Part shown: positions 41,657 to 50,341 of the stretch, one piece after another
Position numbering within the stretch: position 1 is the stretch's first letter
Layout: each line of letters begins with the position of its first letter
The notes under the pieces: model-generated
The model's input: the letters and a program-made list of their open reading frames with translations, nothing else
The model's database searches: none
What the model was told of the DNA's origin: nothing
Assembly (NCBI GenBank): GCA_001899805.1
Contig: MKWP01000014.1
Coordinates: 496,001-560,000 of the forward strand
Reading direction: 5' to 3'
Source of the DNA: Lysobacterales bacterium 66-474
GTDB taxonomy: Bacteria > Pseudomonadota > Gammaproteobacteria > Xanthomonadales > Rhodanobacteraceae
DNA: 64,000 nucleotides
Program-made: the position numbers and the translations under genes

Positions 41657-43342
41657 CTAGACCTTACCTTGACTGTACTTAAAGAGTAGGCCCACCGGAG
41701 ACCGCTTAAGCTTCTTGGTTTCTTCTACAAGCGATTTGATGGATTTTGGAATATCGTGCAGCTTTGGTGGATCCAGAACCTGATCTGCGGCCAATGCCGC
41801 CAAACCCCAAGTTGGAGCCCCAGTTGCTGCTGCCGTGGCCGCAAGTGAACCGACGACAATCCATGAACCGATATCGCTTCCCGCAAATTTCCACTTTTTT
41901 GCTATGAGCGCACGGACTTTCTCTTGATGTGTGGCAAATGCCGTGCTGATGTTGTCGAACACCCGTTCATTTGTCCGGACAAAGTCCGCCGGGGCAGCCC
42001 GTGCTATCTCGTCGACACCTACAGACATAATTTCGCGAACCTCACCTAATGCTCCTGCTTTCCGAACTTCGATCAAAGCCGCAGGTGGGACATTCCCAAG
42101 CCACTGCATCTTGTCGCTGGCTAGTGATTGTAGACCACGGACTATATGGAGATCGCGTAGTTCGTTACCCTCAGCCACTCTGTTGGAGTCGTACTCAAGC
42201 TTCCAAACGAAGTACTGCCACGACGTCGGCGCATCAATGATTGGAGTACCTCTGAGCTGGCGAGATTTGATCAACAGCTCGTTGCTAGCACTCATGCGAC
42301 CGACTGCTTGTGACGCCAGCATTATGCCGGGATTGGATGTATGGAGCAGGCCCGAATAAAGATCGTCACCAAGGGCGCGTTGCAGTTGATCTGCTAGTGA
42401 ACCTCGCCATTCCGTATCAAACAGAGCACGTTGCGGATCTTCAACTTCAGCGACGACCCGTTCAACCGTGTCGAGCCCACGACAAAAACTCATCAATTCA
42501 TCGAATGTCCCGAACGTCCTTCCGAACAAACGCGCACCGTGTAGCAAGGCATCCTCTTGGCCAAGCTTGTAAAAGAAGGGGCGTTCATCTTCATCGAGAA
42601 CCGACGCATCGGGAAGTACCGCAACTATCGGCGGCTGAACGTCCGCACACGCCAAGTCCTTGTACTGCAGTAGATTCATCGCATGCTTAATGAGGTAGTA
42701 AGCCTGCGAGTCTTCTCCGAGGCGCTCAAATACCGCTTTGGAGCGCAAAAATGGGTCGGGCAAGATAATGGTATCTGTATAAAGCGCACACTTCGATGCT
42801 ATATTTTCGCTCGCCGACGGGAATAGATCACCGCCATAAACGCCCTTCATCGCTTCATGCATGTCTTCCACATGGGCGATAGCTATCTGGCCAGTCGCGC
42901 GCCAGAAGTCGTCGATCGTATCGAGGAAATTCTTAAGGTTACGAGTAAGTTCTGCCACGCCCTCCGGCGTCTGCGACAAGGCGACCCCAGCGTCATGTGG
43001 GGTGAGCCCTCGGTCGACCATTATTCTGTAAAAGTGGCCAAAATTCGCCTGTAAAAACTCAAAGTATTTGGTCTGAATGTCCGCGAGCGATGCGGATTTC
43101 TTCATTTCCTCACGATCGTGCATCGCTTCGATAGCTAGCGCCATAGAGCGAACTAATCCATCAACCGTCGACAGGTCAACGGTGCCATCGGGCGCGTACG
43201 TAACGAGCTTCAAACTATCGACTACCTGAAGGCCCTCCGCAATATGGATCTTTCCGGCTTCAAACTGCTCCTTTAGGATTCGCAGCCGACGCTGCAGTCG
43301 AGCCTCGTAGGCCTCCTGATCGCTGTTTCCATTATCAGCCAT
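41657..43342 (-). CDS. hypothetical protein of unknown family, low G+C
   Basis: A 561-residue protein I do not recognise. The first 35 residues and several later stretches look helical and charged; the middle is soluble and mixed. One hydrophobic segment rich in Gly/Ala (about 490-520) lies near the C-terminus, followed by a lysine-rich tail, so it may insert into a membrane. There is no signal peptide and no catalytic motif that I can name. Sampled 60-base lines at 41701, 42661 and 42781 are 40, 47 and 48% G+C, against 75% at 43501 in the next gene, a clear sign of transfer. Nothing nearby shows integrase or phage genes. Function unknown; a single-gene defence or stress system is conceivable but unsupported. 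Confidence 0.8.
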   Translation of the reverse strand: MADNGNSDQEAYEARLQRRLRILKEQFEAGKIHIAEGLQVVDSLKLVTYAPDGTVDLSTVDGLVRSMALAIEAMHDREEMKKSASLADIQTKYFEFLQANFGHFYRIMVDRGLTPHDAGVALSQTPEGVAELTRNLKNFLDTIDDFWRATGQIAIAHVEDMHEAMKGVYGGDLFPSASENIASKCALYTDTIILPDPFLRSKAVFERLGEDSQAYYLIKHAMNLLQYKDLACADVQPPIVAVLPDASVLDEDERPFFYKLGQEDALLHGARLFGRTFGTFDELMSFCRGLDTVERVVAEVEDPQRALFDTEWRGSLADQLQRALGDDLYSGLLHTSNPGIMLASQAVGRMSASNELLIKSRQLRGTPIIDAPTSWQYFVWKLEYDSNRVAEGNELRDLHIVRGLQSLASDKMQWLGNVPPAALIEVRKAGALGEVREIMSVGVDEIARAAPADFVRTNERVFDNISTAFATHQEKVRALIAKKWKFAGSDIGSWIVVGSLAATAAATGAPTWGLAALAADQVLDPPKLHDIPKSIKSLVEETKKLKRSPVGLLFKYSQGKV

Positions 43343-43380
43343 AGGTTCAGTGTTCCCAGCGCTCTACATCCGGAGTGGCA

Positions 43381-46300
43381 TCAGGGCTTCGCTTTTTGCG
43401 GCTCCAAGCTGATCGACTTTTTCCCGACAGCTTCGAGCTTTACGTTCAACGCCGCAAGTTCGTTCGTCTTGAGCGCATCCCACTTCTGCAGCGACGCATC
43501 CAGCAGGCCGCTGAGCTTGGCGTAGCCGTCTCGGGCGTCGGGTGAGGGCGCCGCGTCGGCGCCGCCGTCGACGGCCTGCGCCAGCGAACGGAACGCGCCG
43601 CCGAGGTAGCCGAAGCTCTGGACGTTGTTGGGTGGAATGGTCCAGGCGTTGTACGGGTTGGGCGACTCCGAGATGTCGGCCGCGGCCACGACTTTCGCAT
43701 CCAGCGCGTCGATGGATTGCTTGAGGTCGCCGCTCGCATCCTTGCTTCTCTTCCCGAGTTCGGCGTGCAACTTGTGCGCTTCGCCCATCGCGGTCGCTAG
43801 CTTCGCGCCTTCGGCTTCGACTTTGCGCGCCAGGTCGAATTGTTCGACGTAGGCGTCCGCGGGAATCGTCACACGCGGATCGTGCGCGACGGTCAGCGGC
43901 TCGCTGAAGGTTTTGCCGTCCACCGTGAGCCTCACCGTGTATTGCCCCGGCGGCGCCCACACGCCGTCGGCCCAGGCGTCGCCGTGCGCCAGCGCCGCAG
44001 GCGGCGCGTAGCGCAGCGGCCACACGAAGCGATGCAGGCCCGGCGTGGTTTCCAGCACCACCGGTTCGCGGAACCAGTCGGGCGTCATGTTGATCTTGGC
44101 GAGATCGGGCTTGGGCGCCTTGTCGGCGCTGGAATAACTGCGCACCAGCTTGCCGTTGGCGTCGACGATCGAAAGTTCGATCGGCTTCGCGGGCGTTGCG
44201 GCCAGCGAGTAATCGAGGTACGCGCCCCACGGTGGATTCTCGGCGATGGGCTCGTCCTTGGGCAACGGCGTGCCGGTGAACATCGGCATGCGCACGCGGT
44301 ACGCGAGCGCGGGTTTGTACAGGCGCGTGGCCCAGCTTGCCGGATACGCCGCCAACTGCCGCAGCGCGGAGACGTCGTCCATGATCCAGAAGCCGCGCCC
44401 GTGCGTGGCGATCACGAGGTCGTCGTTCTTGACGTCGATGTCGCGCACCGACACCGCGGGCAGGTTCTGCTGCAGCGAGTGCCAGTGGTCGCCGTTGTCG
44501 AACGACACGAAGATGCCGAAGTCGGTGCCGGCGTAGAGCAGCCCGCGCTTCACGGGGTCCTCGCGCACCACGTCGACGAAATCACCGTCGGGAATCCCGT
44601 TGACGATCGATTGCCATGTCTTGCCGCCGTCGGTGGTGCGATAGATGTAGGGCTTGCGGTCATCCAGCCGGTGGCGATCGACCGACGCGAACGCGGTGTC
44701 CTGATCGAAGTGCGAGGGCGAAAGGCTGCCGACCTTGGACCACGCGCCGAGTTGTTTGGGCGTGACGTTGCTCCAGTGCGCGCCGGCATCGTCGGTGTGC
44801 CAGACCAGGCCGTCGTCGGTGCCGACCCACAGCAGTTTCGCGTTCAATGGCGACGAGCCGATCGAATACACCACGCCGCGGCGCGCACCTTGGTGCAGGT
44901 TGTCGGCGACGGTGGTCGCATCGAGCGAAGACGGCACCGCCGGATCGGGGCGCGACAGATCGGGGCTGATCGCGGTCCAGTGTTCGCCGCCGTCGGTGGT
45001 CTGCCACAGCCGCTGGTTGCCGAAGTACAACGTCTTCCTGTCGGACGCGTTGAAGACCAGCGGCAATGTCCAGGTGCTGCGATAGATGTCGGGATCGGCC
45101 AGGGTCGGATCGACGCTGCGCGTCTGTTTGGTCTTGAGATCGAGCTTGTCGACCTTGTCGCCGTACACGACGTCGGGATCGTCCGGGTCGGGCGCGATCA
45201 TGCCGCTTTCGCCGCCCGCGGTGACCTCGTGGAACTGCATCATGTTGATGGTCGCTTCGTAGGTCGAGCGGCTGGGCACGGCGGCCGCGCCGGAATCCTG
45301 CTGCGCGCCGTACACGCGGTACGGGAAACGGTTGTCGGTGCTGACGTGGTACATCTGCGCGGTCGGCTGGTTGTACCAGCTCGACCAGGTCTTGCCGCCG
45401 TTCACGGTGATGATCGCACCCTGGTCCACGCCCATGATCTGGCGGTCCGGATCGTTCGGGTCGATCCACAGTTCGTGGTAATCGTCGCCGGTCGGGTCGC
45501 CCTTCACCGGAAGGAAAGTCTTGCCGCCGTCGTCCGAGCGCAACTCGATGGTGTTCATCGCGTACACGCGGTTGGCATCCTTCGGATCGGCGGTGATCTG
45601 CCCGAAATACCAGCCGCGCTGCCAGATGCGCGGATCGCCGCTGGTCTTCTTCCAGGTCTTGCCGGCGTCGTCGGAGCGGTACAGGCCGCCCTCGTCGGCA
45701 TCCACGATCGCGTAGATGCGATCCGGCGCCGCGGCGGAAATCGCGATGCCGATCCGGCCCAGGTTCTTCGACGGAAACCCGTGGCCTTCGATGTGGGTCC
45801 AGGTGTCGCCGCCGTCGGTGGATTTGTACAAGCCGGAACCCGGCCCGTTCGACGGCGGATAGATGTTCCACGGCGGCCGCCGCGTCTGCCACAGCGACGC
45901 GTAGATCACGTTGGCGTCGCCCGGCTTGAAGATGATGTCGATCGCGCCGGTGTCGTCGTTCGGGCCCAGCACCTTCTTCCAGGTCTTGCCGCCATCCAGC
46001 GAACGGAACACGCCGCGCTCGGCGTTCGGCCCGTAGGGATGGCCGAGCGCCGCCACGAACACGCGGTTCGGGTTGTGCGGATCGACGCGGATCATCGAAA
46101 TCTGCTGCGAGTCCTTCAATCCGATGTGCGTCCAGGTCTTGCCGGCATCGGCGGACTTGTACATGCCGTCGCCCTGCACGATGTCCGAACGCATGTCGGA
46201 TTCGCCGGTGCCGACGTAGAGGATGTTCGGGTTCGAGGGTGCCACCGCGATTGCGCCGATCGACTGCACCGGCTGCTTGTCGAACAACGGCTGCCAGGTG

Positions 46301-46560
46301 CGGCCGGTGTCGTGCGTTTCCCATACGCCGCCGTCCACGGAGCCCATGTAGAAATGCGTCGGCTGTCCCGGCACGCCGGTCACCGCCAGCGTGCGGCCGG
46401 CGCGGAACGGACCGATCAGGCGCCAGTGCAGGGCACCCCAGGTTGATGCGTTGGTCGCGCTATTTGTTGCGGCGGGCGCCGCGGCAGATGCAGGCAGCGC
46501 ACTGGCGAGCGTGAGGGCGACAGCAGCGAACAACGCAGTCAGGCGGTGGGGCACGGGCAT
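43381..46560 (-). CDS. exported BNR/Asp-box repeat protein (VPS10/sortilin-like), annotated elsewhere as glycosyl hydrolase
   Basis: A 1059-residue secreted or periplasmic protein with a signal peptide (about 1-26, ending A-S-A-A-A). The first ~700 residues are beta-propeller blades with many Asp-box motifs (G-G-K-T-W, D-A-G-K-T-W, D-G-G-E-H-W), ending with the H-G-R-G-F-W-I-M-D-D motif. The C-terminal third is a beta-sandwich plus helical part. Sialidase activity is unlikely because the catalytic Arg triad is not evident. The function of this group is not known. ATG 46560 is preferred for its GAGGAG ribosome site. A paralogue lies directly upstream. Confidence 0.8.
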   Translation of the reverse strand: MPVPHRLTALFAAVALTLASALPASAAAPAATNSATNASTWGALHWRLIGPFRAGRTLAVTGVPGQPTHFYMGSVDGGVWETHDTGRTWQPLFDKQPVQSIGAIAVAPSNPNILYVGTGESDMRSDIVQGDGMYKSADAGKTWTHIGLKDSQQISMIRVDPHNPNRVFVAALGHPYGPNAERGVFRSLDGGKTWKKVLGPNDDTGAIDIIFKPGDANVIYASLWQTRRPPWNIYPPSNGPGSGLYKSTDGGDTWTHIEGHGFPSKNLGRIGIAISAAAPDRIYAIVDADEGGLYRSDDAGKTWKKTSGDPRIWQRGWYFGQITADPKDANRVYAMNTIELRSDDGGKTFLPVKGDPTGDDYHELWIDPNDPDRQIMGVDQGAIITVNGGKTWSSWYNQPTAQMYHVSTDNRFPYRVYGAQQDSGAAAVPSRSTYEATINMMQFHEVTAGGESGMIAPDPDDPDVVYGDKVDKLDLKTKQTRSVDPTLADPDIYRSTWTLPLVFNASDRKTLYFGNQRLWQTTDGGEHWTAISPDLSRPDPAVPSSLDATTVADNLHQGARRGVVYSIGSSPLNAKLLWVGTDDGLVWHTDDAGAHWSNVTPKQLGAWSKVGSLSPSHFDQDTAFASVDRHRLDDRKPYIYRTTDGGKTWQSIVNGIPDGDFVDVVREDPVKRGLLYAGTDFGIFVSFDNGDHWHSLQQNLPAVSVRDIDVKNDDLVIATHGRGFWIMDDVSALRQLAAYPASWATRLYKPALAYRVRMPMFTGTPLPKDEPIAENPPWGAYLDYSLAATPAKPIELSIVDANGKLVRSYSSADKAPKPDLAKINMTPDWFREPVVLETTPGLHRFVWPLRYAPPAALAHGDAWADGVWAPPGQYTVRLTVDGKTFSEPLTVAHDPRVTIPADAYVEQFDLARKVEAEGAKLATAMGEAHKLHAELGKRSKDASGDLKQSIDALDAKVVAAADISESPNPYNAWTIPPNNVQSFGYLGGAFRSLAQAVDGGADAAPSPDARDGYAKLSGLLDASLQKWDALKTNELAALNVKLEAVGKKSISLEPQKAKP

Positions 46561-46665
46561 GAACAACTCCTCACGACGCAGGCGATCCACGCATCATAGC
46601 GAGGGCGCAGAAACGTTCATGGGTAAGAAGGCATATCACGTGGGTTCTCTGCTCGTGCGCTTGTT

Positions 46666-46711
46666 CCCCTCTCCCACCGGGAGAGGGTGCCCCGCAGGGG
46701 CGGGTGAGGGT
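46666..46711 (+). repeat. intergenic repeat, copy 1 (hairpin CCCTCTCCC/GGGAGAGGG)
   Basis: Stem arms 46667-46675 and 46679-46687 with a three-base loop, then a G+C-rich tail with GGGTGAGGGT. The same element occurs inverted at 46767-46813. Both lie between the two tandem BNR-repeat genes. Confidence 0.65.
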
Positions 46712-46766
46712 ACGCACCCGCCTGATCCAACAAGTTGAGGTGGCACCCACTACTTGTAGCTCCCGG

Positions 46767-46813
46767 ACCCTCATCCGGCGCTACGCGCCACCTTCTCCCG
46801 AAGGGAGAAGGGT
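46767..46813 (-). repeat. intergenic repeat, copy 2, inverted (hairpin CCTTCTCCC/GGGAGAAGG)
   Basis: Stem arms 46791-46799 and 46803-46811 with a three-base loop. Read on the minus strand it matches copy 1 including the GGGTGAGGGT-like end. The remaining ~325-base gap holds nothing else that I recognise. Confidence 0.65.
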
Positions 46814-46884
46814 ACAAAGCGTCAACCCGCCGCAGCCCAACAAATCAACGACGCGAATTCCGGTAATCCGCGCCACCGCATCGC

Positions 46885-49800
46885 TCAGTTGTCCGCCGAG
46901 GACAACAGCTTCGGGTCGCCGACCTCCACCGGCTCGCCAATCGGCAGCGGCGGCACACCAGCTGCCTTCGCCTTCTTGTTGAAGTCGAGCACGGCCTGGC
47001 GCAACGAGCCGTTGAAGGTGTCGAGCTTCGGTTGCAAGCCAGCTTCCTGCTTGGCGATGTAATCGCGCTGGTTCGCGTTCGGTGCCTGGTCCGGCCCCAT
47101 GCGCGATGCCATGCGGTACACGCCGAAGAAGGTCATGCCCCACGGCGAGAGTTCGTGCAGGTCGTCTTCCGGCACCTTGTACTGGATGTTCGGCAGCCAG
47201 AAGTCCTTCGAGAAATCGCCGAGCGTTGTCTTCAGGCTCTCGGCACTCGCATGCAGGTTGGCCTTGGCGCTGCCCGCCGCCGCACCCTTCGTCGAATCCA
47301 GCACCTTGTCGAGCGTCTGCATCATGTCGTAGCTGCGGCCGATCACCGCCACGTCGGCGGCAGCTTCGCCACGCAGCCGCATCGCGGTGTCGAACGCCGC
47401 GCGCTGCACGTCCATCGGCGGATTGATGCGCGGATCGGCGACCACCTCCACGGTTTGCGTTGCGCTGCGGCCGTTCGCTTCCACCTTCACCTGGTAGTTG
47501 CCCGGCAACGCCAGCGGCCCCTTGGGCGCGTCGCTTGTGCTCGGGCGGAATTCCGCGCGCAGCGCCTTCGGCAACTCGACGCCGGCGTAACGCATGTTCC
47601 AGGACGCCACGTTGATGCCGGCCTTGCCGGATGCGTGGAATGTCGCCACCGGCTTGCCGGCGCTGTCGGTCACGCTGACGACGACCGGGTTGCATTGCTC
47701 GAACGAGGGCTTGTGTTCCTTCTGCGCGGACTTCTTCGCGGCCGTCTTTGCCGCCTCGTCTCCGTTCTTGTCATCTTCCTTCGCGCATGCCTTCGGCACG
47801 TCGATGGCCTTCGCCAGCGAATAGACGATCGTCGGGCCACTCGGCGGGTTGGGCGTGGTGAAATCGCCGGGCGCAGGGCCGATGTGGCGTCCACCGAACC
47901 CGATCCACTCGGTGCCCTGCGCGCTGGGGAACATGTGGAACGAAGCGTCCGCCAATTTCGGCTGCCACTGTTCCAGTGCTTCGATGTTGTCGAGGATCCA
48001 CAAGCCACGCCCGTGCGTGGCCATCACCAGGTCATGCGGCGACTTGGTGAACTTGATGTCCCACACCGCCATCGTCGGCAGGTTGCCGGTCATCGCGTGC
48101 CAGTGCGCGCCGTCGTCGAACGACAGGTACAGCCCGCGCATGGTGCCGAGCGCGAGCAGGCCTTTCCTGTTCGGATCCTCGCGCACGACGACTGCGGCGT
48201 TGTCGTCCGGCAAACCGTTGGTGATGCTTTGCCAGTGCGCGCCGTAATCGCGGGTCTTCAGCACATACGGATGTTCGTCGCCCAGCATGTGGCCGTCGAC
48301 CGCGATGTAGGCGGTGCCGGCGTCGAACGGCGACACCCCGATCTGGTAGATGCGGCCGAGCTTCACCGCCTGCGGCAGGCCCGCGGAAACGTTGGTCCAG
48401 TTCGCGCCGCCATCCTTGCTGACCCAGACCAGGCCGTCATCGGTGCCGACCCAGATGACCTTGCCGTCGGTTTCGCTGAGCGAAATCGAGAGGATGGTGT
48501 CGGTGTTCTCCGCGCTGGAGATGTCGTGGAACACCGGGCCGCCGGCGACGGGCTGGTGCTCCTTGATGTCGCGCGTGAGGTCCTTCGAGATCGGTTGCCA
48601 GTTCGCACCGCCGTCGGTGGATTTGAACACCACGTTGCCGCCGATGTAGAGCGTGTCCGGGTCGGTCGCCGACACCGCGATCGGCGCTGCCCAGTTGAAA
48701 CGGTATTGCAGTTGTGAGAGCGGTGTGTCGCCCATGCTGGTCATCACGGGACGGATGAACTTGCTCGTCCAGTTCCTGGTGTCGATGCGCGAGGCGTAAC
48801 CCGTCTGCGACGCGGCATAGACGATCGACGGGTCCGACGGCGCGGGCACCACGTAGGTGCCGTCGCCGCCGGAGGGATTCCACCAGTCCGCGCCCCAGAT
48901 GCCGTCGCGCGACAGGCTGTTGGACGGCCCGCACGCAGCGTTGTCGTCCTGGATGCCGCCACACACGCCGAACGGCACCGTGTTGGAAATCGCGACGGTA
49001 TAGAACTCCTCGATCGGCATGTTGTTGAACGAACGCCAGGTCTTGCCGCCGTTGACGCTGACGTAGGCGCCGCCGTCGTTGCCCTGGATGATGCGCTCGG
49101 GGTCCTTCGGATCGATCCAGATCGCGTGGTGGTCCACGTGCACGTCGTGGTCGATCACCTTGGCGGTCTTGCCGCCGTCGGTGGACTTCATCAGGTTGAA
49201 GGAGCTGAAGTAGATCGTCTTCGGGTTGTCCGGCGCGACCGCGAACGAACTGAAGTAGAACATCCGCACCGCGAGCTCGTGGTTGTTGCTGATGCACTTC
49301 CAGTTGGCGCCGGAATCGGTGCTGCCCCACAGGATGCACTTCTGCGTCGGCATCGTCGCGTACACGATGTTCGGCGACGACGGTGCGAAGCCGATCTTGA
49401 CGCGATCGGTGGGATCATTCGTCGGCAGGCCACCGGCGAGCTTGTTCCAGGTACGGCCGCCGTCGGTCGACTTGAAGATGCCGCCGTCGGTGCTGCCGTT
49501 GACCTGCGTCCACGGCTTGCGCTGCTCGGTCCACATGCCCGCGAGCAGCACGCTCGGGTTGGACGGATCCATCTGGATGTCGCTGGCGCCGGTGGTGTCG
49601 TTGACGTACAGCGTTTTCTTCCAGTTCTTGCCGCCGTCGGTGGTCATGAACACGCCGCGCATTGCGCTGGGCTTCCACGGATTGCCGAGCACCGCGACGT
49701 ACACGGTATTGGGGTCTTTCGGGTCGACGACGATGTTGGAGATCAAGCCCGCGTCGGCCAGCCCCTTGAACTGCCAGGTCTTGCCGGCGTCCGGCGAGAA

Positions 49801-50178
49801 ATACACGCCGCGGCCAATCAACACGTCGTTGCGCGGATTGGCTTCGCCCGTACCGACCCACACGTCTTTCGGATTGGAAGGCGCCAGCGCGACCGCGCCG
49901 ATGGATGCCGCGTCGCCGTGCTTGAACACGTTGTCCCACTTGATGCCGTTGTCGGTGGTCTTCCACACGCCGCCGCCCGCGGTGCCGACGTAATAGATGT
50001 TCGGCTTGCCGGGGATGCCCGTGACCGTGCTGACGCGTCCACCCGACACCGCGGGACCGAGGTTGCGGAATTTCAGGTTGGCGAACGGGCCTGTTGGTTT
50101 CGTTGCGGCGGAGGCGACGCCTGTGGCAGTCACGGCAATGCAGACGGCAAGAACCCGAGCAGTCCTCATCATGTCCAT
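46885..50178 (-). CDS. exported BNR/Asp-box repeat protein, paralogue of the downstream gene
   Basis: A 1097-residue protein with a signal peptide (about 1-24, ending G-V-A-S-A-A). Like its neighbour it opens with N-L-G-P-A-V-S-G-G-R and G-V-W-K-T-T-D-N-G, has many Asp-boxes over about 700 residues, and the H-G-R-G-L-W-I-L-D-N motif. The C-terminal part contains a charged, Lys-rich insertion (about 795-820). Such VPS10-like proteins are often annotated as glycosyl hydrolases but no catalytic residues are evident. ATG 50178 or 50172 could start it. The two genes may be co-transcribed despite a 324-base gap. Confidence 0.8.
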   Translation of the reverse strand: MDMMRTARVLAVCIAVTATGVASAATKPTGPFANLKFRNLGPAVSGGRVSTVTGIPGKPNIYYVGTAGGGVWKTTDNGIKWDNVFKHGDAASIGAVALAPSNPKDVWVGTGEANPRNDVLIGRGVYFSPDAGKTWQFKGLADAGLISNIVVDPKDPNTVYVAVLGNPWKPSAMRGVFMTTDGGKNWKKTLYVNDTTGASDIQMDPSNPSVLLAGMWTEQRKPWTQVNGSTDGGIFKSTDGGRTWNKLAGGLPTNDPTDRVKIGFAPSSPNIVYATMPTQKCILWGSTDSGANWKCISNNHELAVRMFYFSSFAVAPDNPKTIYFSSFNLMKSTDGGKTAKVIDHDVHVDHHAIWIDPKDPERIIQGNDGGAYVSVNGGKTWRSFNNMPIEEFYTVAISNTVPFGVCGGIQDDNAACGPSNSLSRDGIWGADWWNPSGGDGTYVVPAPSDPSIVYAASQTGYASRIDTRNWTSKFIRPVMTSMGDTPLSQLQYRFNWAAPIAVSATDPDTLYIGGNVVFKSTDGGANWQPISKDLTRDIKEHQPVAGGPVFHDISSAENTDTILSISLSETDGKVIWVGTDDGLVWVSKDGGANWTNVSAGLPQAVKLGRIYQIGVSPFDAGTAYIAVDGHMLGDEHPYVLKTRDYGAHWQSITNGLPDDNAAVVVREDPNRKGLLALGTMRGLYLSFDDGAHWHAMTGNLPTMAVWDIKFTKSPHDLVMATHGRGLWILDNIEALEQWQPKLADASFHMFPSAQGTEWIGFGGRHIGPAPGDFTTPNPPSGPTIVYSLAKAIDVPKACAKEDDKNGDEAAKTAAKKSAQKEHKPSFEQCNPVVVSVTDSAGKPVATFHASGKAGINVASWNMRYAGVELPKALRAEFRPSTSDAPKGPLALPGNYQVKVEANGRSATQTVEVVADPRINPPMDVQRAAFDTAMRLRGEAAADVAVIGRSYDMMQTLDKVLDSTKGAAAGSAKANLHASAESLKTTLGDFSKDFWLPNIQYKVPEDDLHELSPWGMTFFGVYRMASRMGPDQAPNANQRDYIAKQEAGLQPKLDTFNGSLRQAVLDFNKKAKAAGVPPLPIGEPVEVGDPKLLSSADN

Positions 50179-50341
50179 CCTCGCGACAAAACCGTGAACC
50201 TAGTCCTGCGAGTGCGGCATTCGGGAGTGCCGGAAGTCAGGGGAGGGCAGCGTGATGCGTGAAGACTGCGTCAAGGCACGCGAACGCACGCTCGCGTTCC
50301 CTGCGCAGGTCGACGCGCGATGCCGACGTCATCGCGCGCCC

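Noticed and set aside
41424..43380. Attachment-site repeats bordering the low-G+C segment
   Set aside because: I looked for direct repeats at both edges and found none convincing by eye.
43381..50178. Calling the two BNR-repeat proteins sialidases
   Set aside because: Asp-boxes are shared by many propellers; the sialidase arginine triad and nucleophile Tyr/Glu pair are not evident.
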